A DNA stretch of 19,947 nucleotides from an uncultured Collinsella sp. Lineage in GTDB: Bacteria > Actinomycetota > Coriobacteriia > Coriobacteriales > Coriobacteriaceae. Shown here piece by piece: positions 1 through 7,720 of the stretch. Each line of letters starts with the position of its first letter. Positions within the stretch are counted from its first letter, which is position 1. Where the stretch lies: NCBI GenBank assembly GCA_902493855.1, contig CABUQV010000029.1, positions 1 to 19,947 on the forward strand, in the 5' to 3' direction. The notes below the pieces were generated by a model that was not told where the DNA came from, searched no databases, and worked only from the letters and a program-made list of their open reading frames with translations. The translations under genes and the position numbers were made by a program.

Positions 1-1
1 C

Positions 2-79
2 CGCCTCGCGCGCAACTACGAGCTGGTCACCAAGCACAACCTCAAGTACCGCCGCTACTACCACCAGTTCGACTACTAA
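2..79 (+). CDS. 3' end of an unidentified gene (C-terminal 25 residues)
   Basis: The reading frame is open from the left edge of the window and closes with TAA at 77-79. The visible tail reads RLARNYELVTKHNLKY followed by RRYYHQFDY, rich in Arg, Tyr and His. It is followed 50 bp later by a strong terminator pointing the same way, which supports a real gene end. I do not recognise the family from 25 residues, and the rest lies outside the window. Confidence 0.6.
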   Translation, partial: RLARNYELVTKHNLKYRRYYHQFDY

Positions 80-130
80 GAGCTGGTCACGGGTCCGATA
101 TCTTGGCTGGTTGATATCTCGACCCTGCAC

Positions 131-163
131 AAGGGCGTCCGCAATTGCGCGGGCGCCCTTTTT
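131..163 (+). terminator. Rho-independent terminator
   Basis: A 12-bp stem (AAGGGCGTCCGC pairing with GCGGGCGCCCTT, one G-T wobble) with a 6-nt loop is followed directly by TTTTTG. It closes the gene ending at 79 and separates it from the histidine operon. Confidence 0.9.
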
Positions 164-260
164 GCGTTGTGACAAGAGACTGCTGCTAACCGCTTGCCCT
201 ATGTTTCCAAATGAATACGGTGTGAGCCGAGGAGGACGATTCTCCCCGCAAACACTCTAG

Positions 261-302
261 TATGCTAAAGTACCCAGAAGACCGGCGGAGCTATGCCGGT
301 CT
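261..302 (+). promoter_or_regulatory. Probable his operon promoter -10 and 5'-leader hairpin
   Basis: TATGCT at 261-266 is a plausible -10 box; I see no convincing -35. Just downstream, AGACCGGC (279-286) and GCCGGTCT (295-302) form an 8-bp hairpin with an 8-nt loop, followed by TTTCG. If transcription starts near 273 the hairpin would sit at the very 5' end of the his mRNA. It could be an mRNA-stabilising stem or a weak attenuator. There is no T-box signature and no His-codon-rich leader peptide. Inference only. Confidence 0.35.
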
Positions 303-341
303 TTCGTTCTATATGAAACACAGCATGAGGAGGCTCACCAG

Positions 342-2057
342 ATGACGGCCACACCGTGGGGATTCCGGGACATATTGCCCGAGGAGGCTCAGGCGCGCGA
401 GGAGATTGCGCTGACGGTGAAGGGCTGCTTTAGGGAGCATCATTACCTGCCGGTCGAAACGCCGCTGCTCGAGGACAAGGGTTCGCTCGAGGAGGGCGGC
501 CGCATTGCGGACACGCCGTTTAAGCTCTTTGACGATGATGGCCGCCTGCTGGTGGTCCGTCCCGACAACACATTGCCGATCGTGCGTCTGGTTTCGACCC
601 GCATGCGCGCGGCCGACCTGCCCCTGCGCCTTCGCTACGAGGCGCCGGTGGTTCGAGAGTGCCAGCGCAATGCCGGCGGCTCGCGCCAGTTTACACAGCT
701 GGGCTTTGAGCTTATCGGTGCGGGCGATACCGCGGGCGATGTCGAGATTGTCTCGCTCGTGGCCGAGGCGGTGCGCAAGCTGGCACTGCCCGATGCACGC
801 ATTATCGCAGGTAGCGTGCGTCCGTTTAAGGAGTTGCTCGCGGCGTGCGAGGATCGCGAACTGGCCGCCGAGGCCCTGCGCTGCGTGCACGCCAACGACT
901 TTGTGGGCCTCGATGCCCGCGTGGCGGCAAGCGTCGAGTCCGATGCCGTCAAGGCCGCCATTTGCGAGCTGCCGCGTCTGCACGGCGGTGCCGAGGTGCT
1001 CGACCGCGTGGACACGCTGCTGGAGGCCGCCGGTATCGTCGCGCCGCTGACGCGCGAGCTGCGTGCCCTGGTCGAGGGCCTGGCACCCGAGGACGCCCAG
1101 GTGCTGTCATTCGACTTCTCCATCATGAACTCTTTCGATTACTACACGGGCCTGGTCTTTAAGGCCTATGCCGGCGGCCTGCCCGATCCGGTGGGCTCGG
1201 GCGGTCGCTACGACTCCATCTTTACCGGCGCATTTGGCGACGGTATCGAGGTGCCGGCGGCGGGCTTCGCCTTTTCGCTCGAGCGCCTGGAGGCCGCGCG
1301 TACCTCGGCCGAGGACGCCGCTTCCGATGGCGACCACGCCGTGGGCCGTGGCGCCGAGGGTCCGCTGCGTATAGCCGTGCCCAAGGGCTCGCTTAAGGCC
1401 GACACGCTCGAGGTGCTCGAGGCCGCGGGCTTGGACGTCTCTGAGCTGCGCGACCCCGGCCGTCACCTGATCGTGCGCGGTCGCGACACGCGTGCCGGAG
1501 AGGGCACAGTCGGCGATATCGAGTTTGTCATCGTGCGCCCCAGTGATGCGCCTGCCTTTGTGGGCTGCGGTGGTGCCGATTGCGGCATCTGCGGTTGGGA
1601 CTCGCTCATCGAGGCAGACCTCAACCTGCTGCAGCTGGTCGATTTGGGCTATGGCCTGTGCACGTTTATCGAGGCGGAGCCCGCAGGGCGCGCCGGCCAG
1701 GCCGAGCGCAACTATGCCCGTCGCGGGTCGCTTCGCGTGGCCACCAAGTACCCGCGCATCGCGAGTGCCTGGTATGCCGAGCACGGCGTGAACGCTGACA
1801 TCGTTTCGCTGCACGGTAACATCGAGCTGGGCCCCATTGTCGGCATGACCGATCGCATCGTGGACATCACCGCCACGGGCGCCACGCTGCGCGACAACGA
1901 CCTGGTCATCACCGGCCGCATCATGGACTGCACAGCCCGCTTCTTTGTCAATCCGGGTGCTGCGCGCCTTGATCCGCGCGTACGCAATCTGGCAGATCGC
2001 CTGGCCGCGGCCGTTAAGGACAAGCATTTTGAGCCCGTCGCGGGCTCGGCACAATAG
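342..2057 (+). CDS. hisZG: Fused ATP phosphoribosyltransferase: HisZ regulatory domain + HisG catalytic domain
   Basis: First step of histidine synthesis: ATP + PRPP to phosphoribosyl-ATP. Residues 1-322 are HisZ, a histidyl-tRNA-synthetase-like regulatory subunit (GFRDILPEEA near the N-terminus, VVRPDNTLPI, QLGFELIG, GGRYD at 287-291). After a linker of about 17 residues rich in Asp, Ala and Gly (323-339), residues 340-571 form a short-type HisG: RIAVPKGSL at 343-351 and the PRPP-binding loop DITATGATL at 508-516. Short HisG lacks its own regulatory domain and normally binds HisZ as a separate subunit; here both are one 571-residue chain with no stop or frameshift between. The ATG follows AGGAGG (328-333). 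A 10-codon ORF (313-345) ends in an ATGA overlap with this start. The downstream gap to hisD is 105 bp. Confidence 0.93.
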   Translation: MTATPWGFRDILPEEAQAREEIALTVKGCFREHHYLPVETPLLEDKGSLEEGGRIADTPFKLFDDDGRLLVVRPDNTLPIVRLVSTRMRAADLPLRLRYEAPVVRECQRNAGGSRQFTQLGFELIGAGDTAGDVEIVSLVAEAVRKLALPDARIIAGSVRPFKELLAACEDRELAAEALRCVHANDFVGLDARVAASVESDAVKAAICELPRLHGGAEVLDRVDTLLEAAGIVAPLTRELRALVEGLAPEDAQVLSFDFSIMNSFDYYTGLVFKAYAGGLPDPVGSGGRYDSIFTGAFGDGIEVPAAGFAFSLERLEAARTSAEDAASDGDHAVGRGAEGPLRIAVPKGSLKADTLEVLEAAGLDVSELRDPGRHLIVRGRDTRAGEGTVGDIEFVIVRPSDAPAFVGCGGADCGICGWDSLIEADLNLLQLVDLGYGLCTFIEAEPAGRAGQAERNYARRGSLRVATKYPRIASAWYAEHGVNADIVSLHGNIELGPIVGMTDRIVDITATGATLRDNDLVITGRIMDCTARFFVNPGAARLDPRVRNLADRLAAAVKDKHFEPVAGSAQ

Positions 2058-2162
2058 CGCGAGCGCGCACGGGCGCCCCGACGTACGGGCTGCGGGCCGA
2101 TTGGCGCCGCCGCCCGGCCTCTCGTTTTTCGAACACAACCTCGACCGATAGGGGATACCGAT

Positions 2163-3599
2163 ATGAAGACCATCAAGCTTGCTCCCGGTGAGCGCCTCGT
2201 TACCAACCAGCTCAACCGCAAGGGCGTGCTGCCGCAAAACATCGTCGACGCCGCCCGCGATATCGTGGCCAACGTGCGTGCCAACGGCGATGCCGCGGTG
2301 CGCGATTACTGTCAGCGTTTTGACGGTGTCGAGCTGCAGAGCTTCCGCCTGCCGCAAGAGCAGATCGATGCCGCGCTCGAAGGCCTCGACCCGGCCTTTG
2401 TCGCCGCGCTTGAGAAGGCCGCGCGCCAGATTCGCGAGTTCCACCAGCGCGAGGTCGAGCAGAGCTGGTTTACCACGCGTGTGGACGGCACGATGCTCGG
2501 CGTTAAGGTGACCCCGCTCGCGTCGGCCGGCATCTATGTACCGGGCGGCCGCGCGCAATATCCCTCCACCGTGCTCATGAACGCCATTCCCGCCAAGGTC
2601 GCCGGCGTCAAGCGCGTGGTTATGGTGACCCCGCCGCAAAAAGACGGCCTGATCAGCCCCTACACGCTCGCCGCGGCAAAGCTCGGCGGCGTGGACGAGA
2701 TCTATATGGTGGGCGGCGCTCAGGCCGTGGCCGCACTTGCGTATGGTACCGAGACCATTCCGCGCGTCGACAAAATCACCGGACCGGGTAACGCCTTTGT
2801 TGCCGCGGCCAAGCAGATCGTCTCGGGTGACGTGGGTATCGATATGGTCGCCGGTCCCTCCGAGGTCTGCGTGCTGGCCGATACCACGGCCAAGCCTATG
2901 GTGGTCGCGGCAGACCTGATGGCCCAGGCCGAGCACGATCCGCTGGCAGCCTGCTATCTGGTGACTTGCGACGAGCAGTTTGCGCGCGAGGTCGAGGCTG
3001 GCATCGACATCCTGGTGGCGCAGTCGCCGCGTGCCGAGATCACGCGCGCTTCGCTCGACAACGAAGGCACCATCGTGGTGGCCGCCGATATGGCTGCCGC
3101 CGTTGAGGCCGTGAACACCGTGGCGCCCGAGCACCTGGAGCTGCACTGCAAGGATGCGATGGGCCTGCTTGGCGGCATTCGCAACGCCGGCGCCATCTTT
3201 GTGGGCGCTTGGAGCTCCGAGCCGCTTGGCGATTATGTTGCCGGCCCCAACCACACGCTGCCGACCGGCGGCACGGCCATGTTCTCCAACCCGCTTTCGG
3301 TCGAAGAGTTCGTTAAGCGCTCGAGCGTCATTTGCTATACGCCCGAGGGTCTGCTCTCCGACGCTCCCGCTACGCAGCGCCTGGCCGAGGCCGAGGGCCT
3401 GTGGGCGCACGCGCTCTCTGCCGCCCTGCGTCGTCGCGTGCTGGAGCAGGGCGAGGATGCCGTGAGTGCCGAGTCGCTGGCTGCGGCCGACCTGACCAAG
3501 GTCGCCTGGCCGGGTGATACGACCGCGACGGTCACCGAGGGCGTGGACCTGGCGGCGGCTGCGGGCGCGGATGGCGCTCCGACCGGCAAGGAGGCCTAA
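2163..3599 (+). CDS. hisD: Histidinol dehydrogenase
   Basis: Last two steps of histidine synthesis: NAD-dependent oxidation of L-histidinol via histidinal to L-histidine. The 478-residue chain has the family signature GIYVPGGRAQYPS, the zinc-ligand set Q255, H258, D357 and H416, and the catalytic pair E323-H324 in APEHLELH, matching E326/H327 of the E. coli enzyme by position. GPNHTLPTGGTA and FSNPLSVEEF are also typical. The ATG is preceded by ATAGGGGATA, a moderate ribosome binding site. About 40 C-terminal residues after the conserved domain are low-complexity Ala/Gly/Thr, longer than in the E. coli protein. This tail carries the ribosome binding site of hisC. Confidence 0.97.
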   Translation: MKTIKLAPGERLVTNQLNRKGVLPQNIVDAARDIVANVRANGDAAVRDYCQRFDGVELQSFRLPQEQIDAALEGLDPAFVAALEKAARQIREFHQREVEQSWFTTRVDGTMLGVKVTPLASAGIYVPGGRAQYPSTVLMNAIPAKVAGVKRVVMVTPPQKDGLISPYTLAAAKLGGVDEIYMVGGAQAVAALAYGTETIPRVDKITGPGNAFVAAAKQIVSGDVGIDMVAGPSEVCVLADTTAKPMVVAADLMAQAEHDPLAACYLVTCDEQFAREVEAGIDILVAQSPRAEITRASLDNEGTIVVAADMAAAVEAVNTVAPEHLELHCKDAMGLLGGIRNAGAIFVGAWSSEPLGDYVAGPNHTLPTGGTAMFSNPLSVEEFVKRSSVICYTPEGLLSDAPATQRLAEAEGLWAHALSAALRRRVLEQGEDAVSAESLAAADLTKVAWPGDTTATVTEGVDLAAAAGADGAPTGKEA

Positions 3600-3600
3600 T

Positions 3601-4716
3601 ATGGCCGAGCTGACGCCTCGCATGAAGGAGCTTGTTCAGCCCTATCTGGCTGGTATTGAGCCCTATGATCCCAACTTTACGCCCACGCGCATTAACCTTT
3701 CGGCCAACGAGAACACCTATCCCGTGCCGGCCGGTGTGCGCGAGGCGATCGATGCGGCGCTCGCCGCTACGCCGCTCAACCGCTATCCCGATCCCATGTC
3801 CAACGACCTGCGCGACGAGCTTGCTGCCTGGCATGGCGTGGCGCGCGAGAATATCTGCGTGGGCAACGGCGGCGACGAGCTGCTCTACAACTACCTGCTG
3901 GCGTTTGGCGGCGCGGGGCGGACCCTGCTCAACTGCCCGCCGTGCTTTAGCGAGTACGCGTTCTTTGCGTCGCTCTGTCAGACCGAGGTGCGCGACGTGT
4001 GGCGTGACCCGGCGACCTTTGAGCTCGACCAAGCGGCTGTGTTTGCGGCGGCGCCCGGGTGCAACCTGGCGATCGTGACCTCGCCCAACAATCCCACGGG
4101 CGACGTGGCGCCGCTCGACTTTGTCGCGGCGCTGTGCGATGCGTGCCCCGGCATGGTCATGGTCGACGAGGCCTACGTTGAGTTTGCCGACGATTCGTTT
4201 GGCGCGGCAACCACGGCGCAGGGGCTTATCGCCGAGCATCCCAACCTGGTGATTCTGCATACGCTGTCCAAGGCGTTTGGCGCTGCCGGCACGCGTCTGG
4301 GCTATGTGATCGCGGCACCCGAGGTCATCGATGTGTTTGCGGCGATTCGCCAAATCTACTCGGTTAACGTGCTGAGCCAGGCCGCCGCGCTTGCCTGCGT
4401 GCGTGCCCGCGATGCGTACGCGCCCGTAGTGGCACAGGTTGCATCCGAGCGCGAGCGCGAGCTGTGCGCCCTACGCGCAATGGCTGCCGAGGGTCTGACC
4501 GTGGAGGCGTGGCCGAGCGCGGCGAACTTTGTGCTCGTGCGCACGCCGCATGCCACGCGCGTGCGCGAGCGTCTGCGCGACGAGTATTCGATTTTGGTGC
4601 GCGACTTTAGCTACGCGCCGGGACTCGCGGACTGCCTACGCATTACCGTGGGTACCCCGCAGGAAAACGACGAGGTGCTGGCTGCGTTTGCCGCGCTGGT
4701 GAAGGAGGAGATGTAG
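3601..4716 (+). CDS. hisC: Histidinol-phosphate aminotransferase
   Basis: PLP-dependent transfer of an amino group from glutamate to imidazole-acetol phosphate, giving histidinol phosphate. The 371-residue class I/II aminotransferase has INLSANENTYPVP at the N-terminus, SPNNPTG, MVDEAYVEF and the PLP lysine K224 in HTLSKAFGAAGTRLGY. The ATG at 3601 lies 1 bp after the hisD stop and follows AAGGAGG. The frame is open further upstream into hisD, but that extension has no homology and no better ribosome binding site. The stop touches the ATG of hisB, so the two are translationally coupled. Confidence 0.97.
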   Translation: MAELTPRMKELVQPYLAGIEPYDPNFTPTRINLSANENTYPVPAGVREAIDAALAATPLNRYPDPMSNDLRDELAAWHGVARENICVGNGGDELLYNYLLAFGGAGRTLLNCPPCFSEYAFFASLCQTEVRDVWRDPATFELDQAAVFAAAPGCNLAIVTSPNNPTGDVAPLDFVAALCDACPGMVMVDEAYVEFADDSFGAATTAQGLIAEHPNLVILHTLSKAFGAAGTRLGYVIAAPEVIDVFAAIRQIYSVNVLSQAAALACVRARDAYAPVVAQVASERERELCALRAMAAEGLTVEAWPSAANFVLVRTPHATRVRERLRDEYSILVRDFSYAPGLADCLRITVGTPQENDEVLAAFAALVKEEM

Positions 4717-5304
4717 ATGGACCGCTATGCCGAGGTGACCCGCAAGACGGGCGAGACCGACATTGTCGTAAAGCTCGACCTGGACGGAAGCGGCGTGTGC
4801 GATATCTCGACCGGCGTGCCGTTTTTCGACCACATGCTCAACGCTTTTGGCCGCCATGGTCTGTTCGATCTGACGGTGCACGCGGTGGGCGACGTGGAGG
4901 TCGATGCGCACCACACCGTCGAGGACACGGGTATCGTGCTGGGCGAGGCGTTTTGCCAAGCGCTGGGCGACAAGGCGGGCATTACGCGCTTTGCCGACGC
5001 GGCGATTGCCATGGACGAGACGCTTGTGATGGCTGCTGTTGATATTTCGGGCCGCGGACAGGCCTACTGCGAGCTGCCCGTGCCGACCGAGCGCGTGGGC
5101 AGCTTCGATACCGAGCTGGCCGTCGAGTTCTTCTACGCCTTTGCGCGCGACGCCAAGCTCACGCTGCACGTGCGCGAGCTGGCGGGCAGCAACTCGCATC
5201 ACATTATCGAGGCCGCCTTTAAGGCCGTGGGCCGCACGATGCGCCATGCCTGTGAGCTGGATCCCCGCGTGCATGGCGTCCCCAGCACCAAGGGTTCACT
5301 GTAA
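4717..5304 (+). CDS. hisB: Imidazoleglycerol-phosphate dehydratase
   Basis: Manganese-dependent dehydration of imidazole glycerol phosphate to imidazole-acetol phosphate. The 195-residue length is that of the single-domain enzyme, without the phosphatase domain fused in E. coli HisB. The metal-binding histidine motifs are present: PFFDHMLNAFGRHG, DAHHTVEDTG and SNSHHIIEAAFKA. The ATG follows the hisC stop with no gap; its ribosome binding site AAGGAGGAG lies in the last hisC codons. Since the phosphatase domain is absent, histidinol phosphate must be dephosphorylated by another protein, most likely the PHP protein at 8441-9352. Confidence 0.97.
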   Translation: MDRYAEVTRKTGETDIVVKLDLDGSGVCDISTGVPFFDHMLNAFGRHGLFDLTVHAVGDVEVDAHHTVEDTGIVLGEAFCQALGDKAGITRFADAAIAMDETLVMAAVDISGRGQAYCELPVPTERVGSFDTELAVEFFYAFARDAKLTLHVRELAGSNSHHIIEAAFKAVGRTMRHACELDPRVHGVPSTKGSL

Positions 5305-5326
5305 CCTGCCAAAAAAGGGACAGGTT
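5303..5326. repeat. REP-like hairpin between hisB and hisH
   Basis: AACCTG at 5303-5308 and CAGGTT at 5321-5326 are inverted around CCAAAAAAGGGA, giving a small stem that begins inside the hisB stop codon. The GGGACAGGTT core resembles extragenic palindromes that I associate with coriobacterial genomes and REP-associated transposases. The copy number here is one, so calling it a dispersed repeat is inference. Confidence 0.45.
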
Positions 5327-5350
5327 TTGAATGGGGAAAAGGAGGGTCGC

Positions 5351-6052
5351 GTGGGCGAACCGAAGGTCGTGGTGGTCGACTACCACAAGGGCAACTTGTC
5401 GAGCGTTGTGCGCGGGCTTGCGCGCGCCGGTGCCGCCGCCTGCACATCGGACGATCCGGATCAGATCCGCAACGCCGACGGCCTGGTCATCCCGGGCGTG
5501 GGCGCGTTCTACGACGCGATTGCCTTTATGCGCCAAAGCGGCGAGGCGGCGGCCGTGCTCGACGCCGTTGCCGCCGGAACTCCGCTGCTCGGCATCTGCC
5601 TGGGCCTTCAGCTGTTTTTTGAGCGCGGCGACGAGGGCGTGCCGGCGGACGAGGGCGCGGACGCGGACGACGGTGCCTCCGAGCAGGTCGGCGGCCCCTG
5701 GGTCGATGGCCTGGGCATCATGCGCGGCTCGTGTACGCGCTTGGAATCGAGTCGCCTGAAGGTGCCACACGTGGGCTGGGACCAGGTGCACATGACGCCC
5801 GCCGGCGCGGCCGATCCGCTGCTTACTGGTTTTGCCGAGGGTGCCAACATGTACTTCACCCACAGCTACGCGGTGGCCGACGATGCCGATGCCGCCGATG
5901 TGCTGGCGCGCACGCACTATACGCGGAGCTTCCCGTGCATCGTGCGTCACGGCAACGTGTGGGGCTGCCAGTTCCATCCCGAGAAATCCTCCGCGCTGGG
6001 TCAGCGCATCCTTAAGAACTTCGTCAACATCGTCGAGGAGGCCGGCCGATGA
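5351..6052 (+). CDS. hisH: Imidazole glycerol phosphate synthase, glutaminase subunit
   Basis: Class I glutamine amidotransferase that releases ammonia for HisF. The 233-residue protein has VVVDYHKGNLSSV at the N-terminus, the oxyanion region GVGAFYDAI, the nucleophile C83 in GICLGLQLF, and the catalytic H209 and E211 in GCQFHPEKSS. I chose the GTG at 5351, which sits 6 to 7 nt after AGGAGGG; an in-frame TTG at 5327 has a poorer site, and the frame open further upstream overlaps hisB. An acidic insert of about 25 residues follows FFERGDEG (DEGADADDGASEQ), longer than in typical HisH. The gene overlaps hisA by ATGA. Confidence 0.95.
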   Translation: MGEPKVVVVDYHKGNLSSVVRGLARAGAAACTSDDPDQIRNADGLVIPGVGAFYDAIAFMRQSGEAAAVLDAVAAGTPLLGICLGLQLFFERGDEGVPADEGADADDGASEQVGGPWVDGLGIMRGSCTRLESSRLKVPHVGWDQVHMTPAGAADPLLTGFAEGANMYFTHSYAVADDADAADVLARTHYTRSFPCIVRHGNVWGCQFHPEKSSALGQRILKNFVNIVEEAGR

Positions 6053-6792
6053 TCCTGTTTCCCGCAATCGATCTGATCGGCGGCAAGGTCGTGCGCCTGG
6101 AGCGCGGTGACCGCAGCCGCTGCAAGGTATATTCCGACGACCCCGTGGCAGTCGCCCGCTCATTTGCCGAGCAGGGTGCGAGCTGGGTGCACGTCGTCGA
6201 CCTGTCTGCTGCCTTTGGCGAGGACGAGGACACGTGCGCTGCCAACTCGGCGGCGATTAAGGGCATCTGCGGCATCGACGGTCTGTCTGTGGACGTGGGC
6301 GGCGGCGTTCGCTCGCTTGCACGCATCGACGAGCTGGCCGGCTACGGCGCGCGTCGCATCGCACTGGGCACGGTGCTCGTGACCGAGCCGGGTTTTGCCG
6401 AGGTGGCGGCCCAAGGCTTTGGTGAGTTGCTGGTGGCAGACATCGCCGCGCGCGACGGTCAGGTCAAGGTGAACGGCTGGCGTGATGGCGCGGGCGTGTC
6501 ACTCGACGATGCCGTGGCACAGCTCACCGAGCTGGGCTTCAAGCACCTGGTGTACACCGACATCGCGCGCGACGGCATGCAGACGGGCATCGACGTGGCG
6601 ACGTATCGCCACGTGGCCGAGGTCGCGGGCTTTCCCGTCGTGGCGTCGGGCGGCATCTCGACGCTCGACGACATCCGCGCACTGGCCGCGGTGGGTGAGG
6701 ACGCGATTGAAGGTGCCATTACCGGTCGCGCGCTCTACGAGGGCAACTTTACGTTGGCCCAGGCACTGGACGCCGTCCGAGGGGAGGAGTAG
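6049..6792 (+). CDS. hisA: Phosphoribosylformimino-AICAR phosphate isomerase
   Basis: Amadori isomerisation of ProFAR to PRFAR, the substrate of HisF/HisH. The 247-residue (beta/alpha)8 barrel has D8 in FPAIDLIGGKVVRL, a second candidate catalytic Asp at D131 (VADIAARDG), and phosphate-binding stretches DVGGGVRS and ASGGISTLDDI. In many actinobacteria the homologue PriA also does the TrpF reaction. I cannot decide between HisA and PriA by eye, since the discriminating arginine positions need an alignment. The start overlaps the hisH stop (ATGA), with GAGGAGG upstream. Confidence 0.95.
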   Translation: MILFPAIDLIGGKVVRLERGDRSRCKVYSDDPVAVARSFAEQGASWVHVVDLSAAFGEDEDTCAANSAAIKGICGIDGLSVDVGGGVRSLARIDELAGYGARRIALGTVLVTEPGFAEVAAQGFGELLVADIAARDGQVKVNGWRDGAGVSLDDAVAQLTELGFKHLVYTDIARDGMQTGIDVATYRHVAEVAGFPVVASGGISTLDDIRALAAVGEDAIEGAITGRALYEGNFTLAQALDAVRGEE

Positions 6793-6795
6793 CCC

Positions 6796-7578
6796 ATGCT
6801 TACCAAACGCGTGATTCCCTGCCTGGATGTTAAGGACGGCCGCGTGGTCAAGGGCGTCAACTTTGTGAGCCTGCGCGATGCTGGCGACCCGGTGGAGCTG
6901 GCCCGCGCCTACGACCGCGAGGGTGCGGACGAGGTCGTCTTCCTGGACATTACCGCCACAAGCGACAACCGTGCGACGACTATCGAGATGGCGGCGCATG
7001 CTGCTGAGGAGCTGGCCATTCCCTATACCGTGGGCGGCGGCTTTCGCGACTTGGCGGGCATGCGGACCATGGTTGCCGCCGGCGCCGACAAGGTGTCGCT
7101 TAACTCTGCCGCCGTGCGCGACCCGTCGTTGATCAGCCAGGCCGCCGCGGCGTTTGGCAGCCAGGCCGTGGTCGTGGCGATCGATGCCAAGCGTGTTGGT
7201 TTGCCTGGTGAGCCGGGAGCCGACAAGTGGGAGGTCTTTACCGCGGGCGGCCGCAACGCCACGGGTATCGACGCGGTGGCGTGGGCCGAGGAGGCGGCTC
7301 GTCGCGGTGCCGGCGAGATCCTACTGACCAGCATGGATCGCGACGGCACCAAGGCCGGCTTTGACCTGGCGCTCACCCGCGCCGTGGCGCGCGCGGTGCC
7401 GATTCCCGTTATTGCGAGCGGCGGCGTGGGTACGCTCGAGCATTTTGCCGAGGGTGTGATCGAGGGCGAGGCCGATGCCGTACTGGCGGCGAGCGTCTTT
7501 CACTTTGGAACCTTCAGCATTCGCGAAGTCAAAGAGTATATGGCCTCACAGGGCATTCCTGTGAGATTGGACTTCTAA
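6796..7578 (+). CDS. hisF: Imidazole glycerol phosphate synthase, cyclase subunit
   Basis: Uses ammonia delivered by HisH to turn PRFAR into imidazole glycerol phosphate and AICAR, which links histidine to purine synthesis. The 260-residue barrel has the catalytic aspartates D11 (RVIPCLDVKDGRVVKG) and D130 (VVVAIDAKR), plus TVGGGFRDL, EILLTSMDRDGTKAGFD and IASGGVGTLEHF. The start is 3 bp after hisA with GGGGAGGAG upstream. It is the last gene of the tightly packed block; a palindromic element follows it. Confidence 0.97.
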   Translation: MLTKRVIPCLDVKDGRVVKGVNFVSLRDAGDPVELARAYDREGADEVVFLDITATSDNRATTIEMAAHAAEELAIPYTVGGGFRDLAGMRTMVAAGADKVSLNSAAVRDPSLISQAAAAFGSQAVVVAIDAKRVGLPGEPGADKWEVFTAGGRNATGIDAVAWAEEAARRGAGEILLTSMDRDGTKAGFDLALTRAVARAVPIPVIASGGVGTLEHFAEGVIEGEADAVLAASVFHFGTFSIREVKEYMASQGIPVRLDF

Positions 7579-7587
7579 TGCTGCGGC

Positions 7588-7682
7588 TTGTCCAGGCACC
7601 CGACCTTCCGGCTCCAACCCTCCTCGCGTACTTAAGTACGCGTCGTCGGGCTTGTCGCTCGGAATCTCGGGCACCTGGACAA
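7588..7682. repeat. 95-bp imperfect palindrome between hisF and hisI
   Basis: The outer arms TTGTCCAGG and CCTGGACAA (7588 and 7682 ends) and an exact 18-bp central palindrome CGCGTACTTAAGTACGCG (7625-7642) enclose partly complementary inner arms, so nearly the whole 95 bp folds back on itself. It fills the hisF-hisI gap. There is no T-tract, so it is not a classic terminator. It looks like a MITE- or REP-type extragenic element; copy number cannot be judged here. Confidence 0.6.
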
Positions 7683-7720
7683 CCCTCGCCGACCGGCGAT
7701 GTTTAAATTGGGGAATTGAA

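Noticed and set aside
261..341. T-box or histidine attenuator upstream of hisZG
   Set aside because: No T-box consensus (GGUGGNACCGCG), no specifier structure and no run of His codons; only a simple hairpin is seen.
1107..3623. 838-residue open frame on the minus strand opposite hisZG/hisD
   Set aside because: It lies antisense to two clear enzymes, its composition (Arg, His, Gly, Leu) is typical of a shadow frame in GC-rich DNA, and it has no recognisable domain.
5039..5350. N-terminal extension of hisH back into hisB
   Set aside because: The extension overlaps hisB in another frame and has no homology; GTG 5351 has the proper ribosome binding site and family start.
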